Position numbers and translations under genes: made by a program. From positions 1 to 64,000 of the forward strand of contig CAZGJZ010000008.1 in the NCBI GenBank assembly GCA_964525935.1: DNA of 64,000 bases. The letters are read 5' to 3'. Positions 15,735-24,266 of this stretch are shown here, piece by piece (within the stretch, counting starts at the first letter, position 1; each line of letters starts with the position of its first letter). The notes under the pieces were generated by a model. It saw only the letters and a program-made list of their open reading frames with translations. It ran no database searches and was not told the DNA's origin. This DNA is from UBA2377 sp964525935 (GTDB lineage Bacteria; Verrucomicrobiota; Verrucomicrobiia; Opitutales; Opitutaceae).

Positions 15735-15834
15735 ATCGTTCTCGTTCTCATTCTCCTGATCATTCTCTCCTAAACCACTCTCACCCTCCGCAAAAACTGA
15801 GAAAACGAGAACGATTAGGAGAACGAGAGCGAAT
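15735..15834. repeat. Imperfect inverted repeat rich in GTTCTC/GAGAAC
   Basis: The left arm (15735-15770) consists of repeated TTCTC units such as CGTTCTCGTTCTC, and the right arm (15799-15834) of matching GAGAACGA units, with about 28 bases between. It can fold as a long imperfect hairpin just after pgi. It could end transcription or be a dispersed repeat. Confidence 0.55.
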
Positions 15835-15867
15835 CGCCCCTCAACCCCACTGCGTCCCCCCACCGCC

Positions 15868-16560
15868 GTGAAAAAACTACCCCTGATCCTCGGTTTGCTC
15901 GCTGTCGCCGGCATCGTCGCGTCGGCCGCGCTTTATCTCCGCGCCGCTCGCGCGCGCCAGTTCCACGCCGAACAGCTCGCGCAAGCCCACGCCCGCGTCG
16001 CTGCGCTTGAGCTCAAGGCGGTCGGACTCACGACGCAAAACACCGCCCTGCAAACGCAGGTCTCCGAACTCGACACCAGTTTGGGCGAGACCAAAACCCG
16101 GCTCACCGTCACCGAGGCGCGCAACGTCCAGCTCACCCGCGACGCGGCCGAGGCCAAACGCGAACTCCTGGCCCGCACCGCCCAAGCCGACGCTGCCCAA
16201 CGCGAGATCGCCAGCCTCCAGCGCGACCTCGCCGCCGCCCGAGCGTCCGTTGCCGTCGCCTCGCCCGCGCCCGCTCCGGTTTCAGTTCCCGCCGCCCTGC
16301 CGACCGCCATCCTCACGACGCACCGCAGTCGCAGCGCCTCCATTGCGAGCGTCGGCCCTTCGAATGCCTTTGTCGTCCTCAACTACGGTGCCGCCCAAGG
16401 CGCGCTCCCCGCGCAGCAATTGCTCATCCGCCATGGAACCGATGTGGTCGCCCGGGTTCTCATCAGCGATGTCCGCGAGCACCACTCCATCGCCCAAGTG
16501 CGCCCCGATTCACTGCGAGGCGCCTTGCATAAAGGCGATTTGGCCGTATTAACCGACTGA
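15868..16560 (+). CDS. Membrane-anchored coiled-coil protein with a small C-terminal beta domain
   Basis: A 230-residue protein starting at GTG 15868. A transmembrane or signal-anchor segment (about 5-25) precedes a long coiled coil (about 33-127) of Ala/Leu/Glu/Arg heptads, a Pro/Ala-rich hinge (about 130-150) and a compact C-terminal domain (about 155-230) with strands such as AFVVLNYGAAQGALP and HGTDVVARVLISDVRE. The C-terminal part reads like a small periplasmic beta barrel, as in rod-type envelope proteins. Followed 11 bases later by a lipoprotein gene, suggesting an envelope unit. Family not recognised. Confidence 0.75.
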   Translation: MKKLPLILGLLAVAGIVASAALYLRAARARQFHAEQLAQAHARVAALELKAVGLTTQNTALQTQVSELDTSLGETKTRLTVTEARNVQLTRDAAEAKRELLARTAQADAAQREIASLQRDLAAARASVAVASPAPAPVSVPAALPTAILTTHRSRSASIASVGPSNAFVVLNYGAAQGALPAQQLLIRHGTDVVARVLISDVREHHSIAQVRPDSLRGALHKGDLAVLTD

Positions 16561-16571
16561 TCATTTTTCAT

Positions 16572-16736
16572 ATGAAACCCGTTACCAAACCCGTTCTCGG
16601 ACTTCTGTTGCTGATTCTGGGCGTTCTCTTCACCGGCTGCACCACGCGCAGCAGCAAGGATTCCTCCATTCCGTGGAGCCGTCCCGCTGACTGGGAAGGC
16701 CAGATCCCCGGCCTCTCGCAAGGTCAGGGTCGCTAA
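16572..16736 (+). CDS. Small 54-residue lipoprotein
   Basis: The translated product has a basic start (MKPVTKPV), a hydrophobic stretch and a lipobox LFTGC with the lipidated Cys at residue 23, leaving a mature part of about 32 residues that includes SIPWSRPADWEGQIPG. The mature Trp/Pro-rich sequence is recalled from other Verrucomicrobiota lipoproteins of unknown function. It follows the coiled-coil gene by 11 bases and is followed by a strong terminator, so these two genes form one transcription unit. It is short but the lipobox, tight spacing and terminator argue that it is real. Confidence 0.75.
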   Translation: MKPVTKPVLGLLLLILGVLFTGCTTRSSKDSSIPWSRPADWEGQIPGLSQGQGR

Positions 16737-16758
16737 CCCCAATCCCGCCCTCTCTGCA

Positions 16759-16784
16759 AATCCGGCCTCACGGCCGGATTTTTT
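16759..16784 (+). terminator. Rho-independent terminator after the lipoprotein gene
   Basis: AATCCGGCC (16759-16767) pairs with GGCCGGATT (16772-16780) around TCAC, followed by TTTT. Confidence 0.9.
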
Positions 16785-16932
16785 GTGTCCGGAAAGCAGG
16801 GCGCGATTGCTGCTCCGCCCCGGCGCCGAGGCGCTCAGACGATCGCAATCACTCTGATTTCTTCCGTGTCTTCCGCGCATCCGTGCCTAGCATTTTATCA
16901 ATCGTTTGATCCAAGCGCGTCCTTGTCCTTCC

Positions 16933-17655
16933 ATGTCAGCCCCTGAAACCAACTCCTCGCTGACGCCGCAGCCCGGCCACCTCTACGTCGTCGCCACGCC
17001 CATCGGCAACCTCGCCGATCTCACCGAGCGCGCCCGCGCCATCCTCGGCGCCGTCGATCTCGTCGCCTGCGAAGACACCCGCACGACCGGTGGCATGCTC
17101 ACACGTCTCGGCCTGCACAAGGAACTCACGTCGTATCACGACCACAACGAAACCGAAGCCGCCGACCGTCTCGCCGACCAACTCGCCGCGGGCAAATCCA
17201 TCGCGCTCGTCAGCGATGCCGGCACGCCGGCGCTCAGTGATCCCGGTTTCCGTCTCGTTCGCGCCTGCCGTCGCCGCGGCCTCCCGGTCGTGCCCGTGCC
17301 CGGGGCCAGCGCGCTCACCGCGGTCCTCAGCGCCAGCGGACTGCCCACCAACGGCTTTCTCTTCGTGGGCTTCCTTCCCGCCAAGACCGCCGCCCGCACC
17401 GCCTTCCTGGAAAAATACCGCGACTTCGACTACACGCTGGCGCTCTACGAAAGCTGCCATCGCATCGACAAATTCGCCGACGAAATCCTCGCCGTGCTGG
17501 GCCCGGCCCGCGTCGTCTGCATCGCCAAGGAACTGACTAAAATCCACGAGACCTTCCTCATCGGCCCGGCCGCCGACGTCCACGCACGCCTCGCCAAGCT
17601 GAGCCTCAAGGGCGAATTCGTCGTGCTCATCGCCCCGGCGGATTACACCCTGTGA
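16933..17655 (+). CDS. rsmI: 16S rRNA 2'-O-ribose C1402 methyltransferase
   Basis: A 240-residue SAM-dependent methyltransferase of the tetrapyrrole-methylase fold. Signatures: LYVVATPIGNLADLTERA (about 17-34), CEDTRTTGGML, the SDAGTPALSDPG loop and PVPGASALTAVLSASGLP. It modifies C1402 in the decoding centre together with RsmH. ATG 16933 replaces a TTG further upstream. Its stop overlaps the GTG of the acyltransferase gene (GTGA, 17652-17655), so the two are translationally coupled. Confidence 0.95.
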   Translation: MSAPETNSSLTPQPGHLYVVATPIGNLADLTERARAILGAVDLVACEDTRTTGGMLTRLGLHKELTSYHDHNETEAADRLADQLAAGKSIALVSDAGTPALSDPGFRLVRACRRRGLPVVPVPGASALTAVLSASGLPTNGFLFVGFLPAKTAARTAFLEKYRDFDYTLALYESCHRIDKFADEILAVLGPARVVCIAKELTKIHETFLIGPAADVHARLAKLSLKGEFVVLIAPADYTL

Positions 17656-18857
17656 ACGTCGAAACTCCGCGCTCCTCGCCCGCCTCGGCTGCCTCCGTGC
17701 CACCGGCTGGCGAGCGGTCCCGTGTGCTGGAGCTCGACGGTCTGCGCGGCATTGCGATCGGCGCGGTGCTGTTGATGCATGATTTTGTGCGCGTCCCGAT
17801 CCCCGCGCCGAACCGGATCGAGTCGTTTTTCCAGACCGCCCTGAGCGCCTCGTATGCGGGCGTTGATTTATTCTTCGTGCTTTCCGGTTTTCTCATCGGC
17901 GGCATCCTGCTTCAGGCCCGCACCGCGCAGAATTACTACCGGGCCTTCTATGTCCGGCGCTATTTCCGCATTATCCCACTCTATGGGGTGCTGCTCGCGA
18001 CCGCACTGTTGTTTCCCCTGATCTTCCCGCGCATCGATGCCGTCAACGGCGGCCACCTGTTCGCGCCGCAAGGCGTGCCCCTGTGGACGTATTTCGTCTT
18101 CCTCCAAAACGTCGCCATGAGCCTCGCGCCGGGTATCGGGTGTTTCTGGCTCGTGGTCACCTGGTCACTCGCCATCGAGGAGCAGTTCTATCTTTGCATG
18201 CCCGTCGCGGTGCGTCGCCTTGAACCGCAGCGCCTCCTCGCGCTGGCGGTCTTCCTCATCCTGCTGGCCCCGTTCCTGCGGCTTACGCTGCTTGAATTTT
18301 CGCCCCAGGCCGGGGTGGCTGCGGTATTTCTCCCTGTCTGCCGGATGGATGCTTTGTTGCTGGGCGTAGCCGCCGCATGCCTCATGCGCGACCCGGTCGC
18401 GCGTGCCTGGCTCCAGACTCATCGAGCACTCCTCGTCGCCGCTGCGGCTGGCCTCGGCTTGTTGTTTATCGCGCTGTCGGCCGGCAATTATGGCTTCATT
18501 TCCTGGGTCGTGACGCCGTTCGGCTACAGTGCCATCGGCCTTCTCTGTTTCGTGCTGTTGCTGCTCTCGGTTCAAACCAACGACGGGCCCTGGTCGCGTT
18601 TTCTCCGCCTCCGCTGGCTGCGCGCGCTTGGGATCGTGTCGTATTTCACCTACCTGTTTCACCAGCCCGTGCTCTACACCCTGCATGCCCTCTGCCGAAA
18701 CCAAGCGCCGCGGCATGCGGACGTTGCCGACTATGGCCTCACCGGCCTTGCGCTCGCGCTGACGCTGATCCTCGCGGCGATATCATGGCGTTGGTTTGAA
18801 CGACCGCTGATAGAGCGTGGACGCCGCACTCGCTTCACGTCGCCGGCCGAAATCTAA
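17652..18857 (+). CDS. Acyltransferase 3 family membrane protein (OafA-like)
   Basis: A 401-residue integral membrane protein with about ten transmembrane helices. The N-terminal ELDGLRGIAIGAVLLMH (about 27-43) contains the family Arg and His, and FYVRRYFRIIPLY (about 95-107) is the usual second motif. These enzymes move acyl groups onto surface polysaccharide or lipid sugars. The 25-residue Pro/Ser-rich N-terminus comes from the GTG start overlapping rsmI; a GTG further in is possible. The substrate cannot be told from sequence or context. Confidence 0.88.
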   Translation: MNVETPRSSPASAASVPPAGERSRVLELDGLRGIAIGAVLLMHDFVRVPIPAPNRIESFFQTALSASYAGVDLFFVLSGFLIGGILLQARTAQNYYRAFYVRRYFRIIPLYGVLLATALLFPLIFPRIDAVNGGHLFAPQGVPLWTYFVFLQNVAMSLAPGIGCFWLVVTWSLAIEEQFYLCMPVAVRRLEPQRLLALAVFLILLAPFLRLTLLEFSPQAGVAAVFLPVCRMDALLLGVAAACLMRDPVARAWLQTHRALLVAAAAGLGLLFIALSAGNYGFISWVVTPFGYSAIGLLCFVLLLLSVQTNDGPWSRFLRLRWLRALGIVSYFTYLFHQPVLYTLHALCRNQAPRHADVADYGLTGLALALTLILAAISWRWFERPLIERGRRTRFTSPAEI

Positions 18858-19101
18858 AGCCGCCACGACCCCGCGTTCGCGGAGAGCGCACTTTGGGCCG
18901 TCATCGTCACGAGAATCTTCACCGTCATGCGGATTTACCGCTCTTGCCAAGGTCAGCACTGCGAGCTTTGTGGCGACACTCCCGATCCGCCCGCCGCCTC
19001 CGCCAGCTCGTCCAAATCCTGCGACGGCCGCTGACCCGCGCCGGTTCGCTGCGCGTCATTTGCAGGATTGTCAGGCGCCCGCCACCACCGCAGCGTGCGG
19101 T

Positions 19102-20034
19102 ATGCGCACGGTCGCCATCGTCGACATCGGGAGCAATTCCATCAAAGTCTTGGTCGCTGGTCGCGACCCGGCGGGGCGGCTTGTCACGGCGAAGAGCAAG
19201 TCGATCGACGCGCGCATTAGCGCCGGCATCAGTCAATCCACCCCGCGCCTGAGCGATGAAGGCATGGACCGCGGCCTGGCCGCCATCCACGAATTGCTCG
19301 CCGAGGCTGCCCCGCACTCGCCCGAACGCGCCGTCATGGTCGCCACGAGCGCCGTGCGCGATGCCGCCAATGGCCGCGACTTCACCGACCGCATTCGCCG
19401 CGAGACCGGCTGCGACGTGCGCATTCTCAGTGGTGCCGAGGAAGCCGGCGCCATCGGGCTCGGCCTAACCTGCGATCCCGCCCTCGCCGACCTGCAAAAC
19501 TTCTACGTCTTCGATCTCGGTGGCGGCAGCCTGGAATGTCTCGCCTTCGACCAGCGTCACGTCGCCCAAGGCGTCAGCCTCCAACTCGGCTGCGTGCGCC
19601 TCACCGAGAAATTTGTGCCCGACGCTGCGGCCCCGTTTTCCATCGAAAGTCGCGCGCAGCTCATGGCGCACGTCAAATCCACGCTGGCTTCGGGTGGTTT
19701 CCGCTTTGATCTGCCGCTGGCCACAAGTATCGCCACCGGCGGCACCGCGGTCGCCGTGCGTGCCATTCAGGCGGCCCGTAGAAACAAATCCCTGGATGAT
19801 GTCTCCTCGCTTATCACCATCCGGCAATTGAACGACCTCCTCGACCAGGTCGCCGCCCTGCCGCTCGAAAAGCGCAAACTCATCCCCGGCCTGCCCGCCG
19901 CCCGCGCCGATGTGTTTCCCGCCGCCCTCGCGACGCTGATCGCCGTGGCCGACGCCGGCGGCATCACGTCCTTCCGGCATTCGTTCTACAATCTGCGCTA
20001 CGGCCTCGCGCTGCAGGCGCTGAATAATTTGTAG
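19102..20034 (+). CDS. Exopolyphosphatase / guanosine pentaphosphatase family protein
   Basis: A 310-residue ASKHA-fold phosphatase of the Ppx/GppA family. VDIGSNSIKVLVAG (about 6-19) is the first phosphate loop, VATSAVRDAANG is the conserved segment around residue 85, and VFDLGGGSLECLAF (about 136-149) is the second loop; the expected catalytic Glu lies in GAEEAGAIG (about 114-122). It has only the two core domains and lacks the C-terminal HD-like domains of E. coli Ppx. ATG 19102 is chosen because the frame upstream is Pro/Arg-rich and unlike coding sequence. The 244 bases before it hold nothing else I recognise. Confidence 0.88.
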   Translation: MRTVAIVDIGSNSIKVLVAGRDPAGRLVTAKSKSIDARISAGISQSTPRLSDEGMDRGLAAIHELLAEAAPHSPERAVMVATSAVRDAANGRDFTDRIRRETGCDVRILSGAEEAGAIGLGLTCDPALADLQNFYVFDLGGGSLECLAFDQRHVAQGVSLQLGCVRLTEKFVPDAAAPFSIESRAQLMAHVKSTLASGGFRFDLPLATSIATGGTAVAVRAIQAARRNKSLDDVSSLITIRQLNDLLDQVAALPLEKRKLIPGLPAARADVFPAALATLIAVADAGGITSFRHSFYNLRYGLALQALNNL

Positions 20035-20044
20035 GCGCCACGCC

Positions 20045-21871
20045 TCAGCTCACCGTCACGACCTGCGCGGCAGTCGTTACCGGAAAACTGATGCGTCCGA
20101 CATAGTCTTCTTTCGCCGGGAGTCCGTCCTGCGTATAGGAATTGTGCGGCACCAACGGGTAATCGAGCAACGCCCCCGCCGGCAGCCGCCAGGTCAGCCC
20201 ACGCCACGCTAGGGCGCGGGTCGGGCGCGGACAACCCATCGCGTGGATTAGCACCGTCGGATCGATTTTTTCCTCCGTCTCATCCATCCGGATCACCTCG
20301 CCGCTGCGGAATGCGAGCAACACCGCGAATTCAAATGTCCGCTTCATGCCGAGGACGACGGTTGACTGCACGAGCCGAGCCGATAGCTCGACGCCGCCTT
20401 CGCCGAGCGCGAGCGTCACCCGCACTTCGTCATCGCCGTAAAAAAACGCCACCTCCGCCGCCGTGGGACTCGCATTCACACACCGCGCCCGATCCGGCAG
20501 GTAAGCCCGGCCGCCATTGGTGCGGCGCACCGTGGAAAACCGCGGCATGAACTTGCTGCCGCCGGTGCCGGCCAGATAGCCCGCCTCCCGGTGCCACAGT
20601 TCGACGTAGTTCTGCATATCGAGCACGAAGCGGCTGGGATGCTCCGGCACGACCTGCCAGCCAAGGTAACCGCGCCACGCACCGTGCACGAGCCGCGCCG
20701 CTGGCAGCGTCGCCGGCGCTTGCAGCCGGATCGCCGGTGGCTGGCTGCTCGGGTTGAAGACAAACTCCGCAAAGGAGCCAAAAAACGCGAAGGCCTGCGC
20801 GCCGTTGTCGTGCACGCCGGTTTCATTGAGATAGCTGCGTCCCATCCGCAGCCGGGCCACCACGATCTCCCGGCCCTCGGCGGAGCCCAGGAATCCGGGC
20901 GCGAGAAACAGGAACGGCATGCGGTGATAACGCATGCGCACGTCCAGCGTCACCGCCGTCGACCCGTCCGGCAAACTGGAGAAATCATAGAACCCCAGGA
21001 AACGCCCGATGCTCGCCCGCGCCGCCTCGTCGCCTGACAGCTCGGCGTAGACCGACACTGCCTGCGCCGTGACGAGCGAATAGCCCACCACGATCCCATG
21101 TCCTTCCGGCCAGTAGCCATCCGCGTGTTGGAACGGCAGCACGCAGCGGGCGAAAAAATCCCGCGCATAATCCGTCCAGTCGCTGCGTCCAAAATGCCTG
21201 CCGGCCCGGTAAAACAACAGGCCGTGCCACGTGTCGTGGTTGCCCACGAATTCCTTCGGGGTTTCCCGGTAGCGCTCGACGAAGCGACGGTGCAGCACGT
21301 CCACCGCGCCCGTCACGGCCGCCGCCAACCGCGCGCGCAATTCCGCGCTCCCCAGATCATGTCGCTCCATCACCTCGAGCGAGCACAGCAGGTAATAATT
21401 CAGCCATTCGCCCACATGCCGGCCCCATTCCCGGCCGCGCGAATAGTGCGGGGTGTGAAACTCCGCGTCCGTGATCGCCAGCGCATACTCGATGTTGCGC
21501 AATGCGAGTTCCAGGTAACGCGCCCGCGTTGGCGCATCACAGCCGGGCACTTCGCCGGTGCCGAGCAGCAGAAAGGTGTAATGGCTGAACTGGTTGTAAT
21601 ACGACGGTCCCTGCGCGGTCGGCCAGTCGCGCAGGTCGAGGTCCATGCTCCCGGATGATCCAAAATGCGGGGCAAGCAACCGCGCCCAATCGATGAGCAG
21701 GTCTGAGGCGGCTTGACGCAACGTTGTCTGATCAAGGGCGGAGACGGAACCGGATGAGGATCCAGCAAGGGGTGCGGTCATGGGGAGCGTGGATGCCACG
21801 CTGGCCATTGGCAGACCGGCCGCAAGGATGGAGGCGTGCTTGAGAAATGTCCGACGGGGATAGTGGCGCAC
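20045..21871 (-). CDS. Tat-exported large protein with predicted alpha-toroid and beta-sandwich (polysaccharide-lyase-like layout)
   Basis: A 608-residue protein with a twin-arginine signal (RRTFLKHASILAAGLPMA, residues 6-23). The region about 45-340 is rich in paired helices with aromatic and His motifs (YYNQFSHYTFLLLG, GNHDTWHGLLFYRAGRHFG, HADGYWPEGHGIVVGYSL), typical of an alpha/alpha toroid; about 370-600 is beta-rich. That layout is shared by polysaccharide lyases of the heparinase/alginate-lyase type, but I cannot assign a family, so catalytic activity is inference. It follows a small Tat-signal gene on the same strand by 44 bases, and the two are probably transcribed together. Confidence 0.8.
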   Translation of the reverse strand: MRHYPRRTFLKHASILAAGLPMASVASTLPMTAPLAGSSSGSVSALDQTTLRQAASDLLIDWARLLAPHFGSSGSMDLDLRDWPTAQGPSYYNQFSHYTFLLLGTGEVPGCDAPTRARYLELALRNIEYALAITDAEFHTPHYSRGREWGRHVGEWLNYYLLCSLEVMERHDLGSAELRARLAAAVTGAVDVLHRRFVERYRETPKEFVGNHDTWHGLLFYRAGRHFGRSDWTDYARDFFARCVLPFQHADGYWPEGHGIVVGYSLVTAQAVSVYAELSGDEAARASIGRFLGFYDFSSLPDGSTAVTLDVRMRYHRMPFLFLAPGFLGSAEGREIVVARLRMGRSYLNETGVHDNGAQAFAFFGSFAEFVFNPSSQPPAIRLQAPATLPAARLVHGAWRGYLGWQVVPEHPSRFVLDMQNYVELWHREAGYLAGTGGSKFMPRFSTVRRTNGGRAYLPDRARCVNASPTAAEVAFFYGDDEVRVTLALGEGGVELSARLVQSTVVLGMKRTFEFAVLLAFRSGEVIRMDETEEKIDPTVLIHAMGCPRPTRALAWRGLTWRLPAGALLDYPLVPHNSYTQDGLPAKEDYVGRISFPVTTAAQVVTVS

Positions 21872-21915
21872 GTTACCTATGACGCATCAACCGCCGCGAC
21901 GGGCTATCGTCTTCT

Positions 21916-22092
21916 TCACCGCGGACGCAGCTGTGCCGCCGGGTCAAACTCCGGCTGATATTTGGGTGCGGCCACGATCGTCGACGCCACGGGGGAGTCT
22001 TTCGCTTGGGACACGCGCAGGCCCGCCACGGCGGTGGCGGTGGCGAGCAGAGCAATCTTCTTCAGGAAACTTCGACGATCTTGGCAGGGCAC
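21916..22092 (-). CDS. Small Tat-signal protein
   Basis: A product of about 58 residues from GTG 22092 (a longer version from GTG 22149 has 77). It carries DRRSFLKKIALLATATAVAGL, a complete twin-arginine signal (SRRxFLK type) with an AlaxAla-like cleavage region near AKDS, leaving a mature peptide of about 30 residues with KYQPEFDPAAQLRPR. Tat signals are costly to keep on such a short peptide, which argues for a real exported product, perhaps a partner of the larger Tat protein downstream. No family recognised; the start is uncertain. Confidence 0.55.
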   Translation of the reverse strand: MPCQDRRSFLKKIALLATATAVAGLRVSQAKDSPVASTIVAAPKYQPEFDPAAQLRPR

Positions 22093-22251
22093 GCGGGCAA
22101 GACGGACGAAAAATCCCGCATGGCTACGCAGATTTGTGACATGACCCACCTTATAAGCTGCGCCGCAGGCCTGCGTATATTTCCTTCAACCGTAACAAGC
22201 TTTCGTCGATCACCAATCTGCCTTGGTCAATCTCCGCGCTCGATCGGCAAC

Positions 22252-23235
22252 TCAGTGGAACCCCGTTTTAAACTTGGCGTGCTTGGGCGCTTTGACGGCT
22301 TTGGTTTTCCGCAGGACGGTCATCATCTTCAAGAAATCCGCCGGTAGTGGCGCCCGCAGGTCGATGGTTTTGTTCGTGATCGGATGCCGGAAAACCAGGT
22401 GTTCGGCATGCAGCATCACGCGCGGCGGCTGCGATTTCAGGCGCGGCTCCGGTTTCCAGCCGTAAACCTCATCGCCGAGCAAAATGTGGCCGAGCGCCTT
22501 GAGGTGCACGCGGATCTGGTGGGTGCGGCCGGTATGGATCGTGCAGCGCACCAACGCGGCAAGATCGCCAAACTTTTCCTCCACCTGCCAGTCAGTGTGT
22601 GCATCCTTGCCCCCTTGCGCGGCATCGATCACGGCCATTTTATGGCGGTGCTGCTTGTTGCGACCGATGGCTTTTTGCATCGAGCCACTCATGAGCTCCG
22701 GCACGCCGGTGACGAGCGCCACATATTCCTTCTGCAGGGAGCGCTCGGAAAACTGCTCCGCGAGGCCGCGGTGCGCCTTGTCGCTCTTGGCCACGAGAAT
22801 GATGCCCGAGGTCTCGCGGTCGAGCCGGTGCACGATACCCGGCCGCTCCACGCCACCGACCCCGCTCAGGCTTCCCTTGCAGTGCGCCAGCAACGCGTGA
22901 ACGAGCGTATCCTCCCCGGTGCCGGCGCCGGGATGCACGATCATGCCGGCGGTCTTGTTTACCGCCAGCAGGTGTTTGTCCTCGAAAAGCACATCGAGTG
23001 GGATGGCGACCGCCTTCAATTCCGCCGGCTTGATGTCCGGCATGGTGAACGAAATCTCGTCGCCCCCCGTGACCGCATGGTCGCGCTTGATGGCCTTGCC
23101 CCCCAACATCACAAGCCCGGCATCAAACGCCCGCTGCAAGGCCACGCGGCTATGCTCGGGAAAACCGTGCGCCAGGGCCTTGTCGGCGCGAATTCGCTTC
23201 ACGCCGGGCGCGATAAGATAGGTTTCCGAGGACAT
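22252..23235 (-). CDS. RluA-family 23S rRNA pseudouridine synthase (RluD-like)
   Basis: A 327-residue enzyme. N-terminal S4 RNA-binding domain (about 14-75, RIRADKALAHGF), then the catalytic domain with HRLDRETSGIILVAK (about 137-151) holding the catalytic Asp, and C-terminal GRTHQIRVHLKALGHILLGDEVYG (about 233-256). RluD types modify helix 69 of 23S rRNA. The C-terminus is a Lys-rich tail of about 20 residues. It is the last gene of a same-strand series with the deaminase 5 bases upstream. The precise target sites cannot be decided. Confidence 0.93.
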   Translation of the reverse strand: MSSETYLIAPGVKRIRADKALAHGFPEHSRVALQRAFDAGLVMLGGKAIKRDHAVTGGDEISFTMPDIKPAELKAVAIPLDVLFEDKHLLAVNKTAGMIVHPGAGTGEDTLVHALLAHCKGSLSGVGGVERPGIVHRLDRETSGIILVAKSDKAHRGLAEQFSERSLQKEYVALVTGVPELMSGSMQKAIGRNKQHRHKMAVIDAAQGGKDAHTDWQVEEKFGDLAALVRCTIHTGRTHQIRVHLKALGHILLGDEVYGWKPEPRLKSQPPRVMLHAEHLVFRHPITNKTIDLRAPLPADFLKMMTVLRKTKAVKAPKHAKFKTGFH

Positions 23236-23240
23236 GCGGC

Positions 23241-24224
23241 CTACGCTGCGGCCAGTCGGTCAATCTCCGCAATCATTCTCTGGCGCGTCTCCGCCGGCAC
23301 CGCCGCCACCGCCCAGCCGTTGCGCGCCACCTGCGCGAGTTCGGCGCAGGTGAAATTCAGCCCGGCTGCGAGCGCGGCGTATTCGTCATTCACCGTGTTG
23401 GCAAAACAGAGCGGATCGTCGGTGCTCACCGTGCAGCGCACCCCGGCCTGCATCAGCCGCCGGATCGGGTGCGAAGCCAGATCGCGCACCACGCGCAGGC
23501 GGACATTGCTGATCGGACAGACGTCAAACGTCACGCCGCGCTCCGCCGCGAGTTTCACCACGACCGGATCCTCGATGGCGCGCACCCCGTGCTGGATGCG
23601 CGTCACGCCAAGCTGCTCGATGGCCTCGCGCACCCGGGCCGGGCCGTCGAATTCGCCGGCGTGGCATTTGGTGACCTTGCCGGCCGCCCGCAACCGCGCC
23701 CACACCGCCGCCGTGTCCGGCTCGGTCGGCATCTGTTCAAAGCCGTGCAGGTCCACGCCGGCGAGGCCGTCCCACGTGTGCAACTGGTCGATCGTCGGGC
23801 GCAGGTCGCCGCTGATATCGCTGCGCAGCATGCCGGTGAACACGCGCACCTCGAGACCGGCTGGCGCCGCCGAACGGATTGCGGCGATGATCTCCGGTCC
23901 CGGCGTGTTGATGAATTTCGTGACTGGCAGGTGAAAACTCGTCTCCACGTAGCGCACGTTTTGCGCCGCGTGCTTGGCGAACATCACCTTGCACGCCTCG
24001 TGATAGCGTTCCGGCGAGACAAACCACGGCAGCGCATTCTCCAGCAGGATGCGTTCGAAATCGGGAAACGTCGCGTAGCGGTAATCTGCGCGGCGGAAAG
24101 GTGGATTCGCCGGATACTGCCCGGGCTGCCACGCGTGCAGCAGTTCGTAAGGCAACGCGCCCTCGACATGCAGGTGCGTCTCCGTCTTCGGCAGCGCCTG
24201 AATGAAATGGGCAAGATCAGCCAT
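23241..24224 (-). CDS. Adenosine/adenine deaminase family protein
   Basis: A 327-residue metal-dependent amidohydrolase. KTETHLHVEGALP (13-25) gives the HxH metal ligands, VTKCHAGEFDG (about 187-197) the third His and the catalytic Glu, and CTVSTDDPLCFANTVNDEY (about 267-285) the Asp ligand. It deaminates adenosine to inosine or adenine to hypoxanthine in purine salvage. Length fits both; the HVEG in place of the more common HLEG does not decide which. It overlaps no gene, being 5 bases from the pseudouridine synthase and 42 from the aminopeptidase. Confidence 0.88.
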   Translation of the reverse strand: MADLAHFIQALPKTETHLHVEGALPYELLHAWQPGQYPANPPFRRADYRYATFPDFERILLENALPWFVSPERYHEACKVMFAKHAAQNVRYVETSFHLPVTKFINTPGPEIIAAIRSAAPAGLEVRVFTGMLRSDISGDLRPTIDQLHTWDGLAGVDLHGFEQMPTEPDTAAVWARLRAAGKVTKCHAGEFDGPARVREAIEQLGVTRIQHGVRAIEDPVVVKLAAERGVTFDVCPISNVRLRVVRDLASHPIRRLMQAGVRCTVSTDDPLCFANTVNDEYAALAAGLNFTCAELAQVARNGWAVAAVPAETRQRMIAEIDRLAAA

Positions 24225-24266
24225 GATCGGAATGTCCGGAGCGCCCTTTGCGCAACATGACTCGCG

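Noticed and set aside
15735..15834. CRISPR array
   Set aside because: The repeated TTCTC/GAGAAC units are short, unspaced and arranged as an inverted repeat, not as direct repeats with unique spacers. No cas genes nearby.
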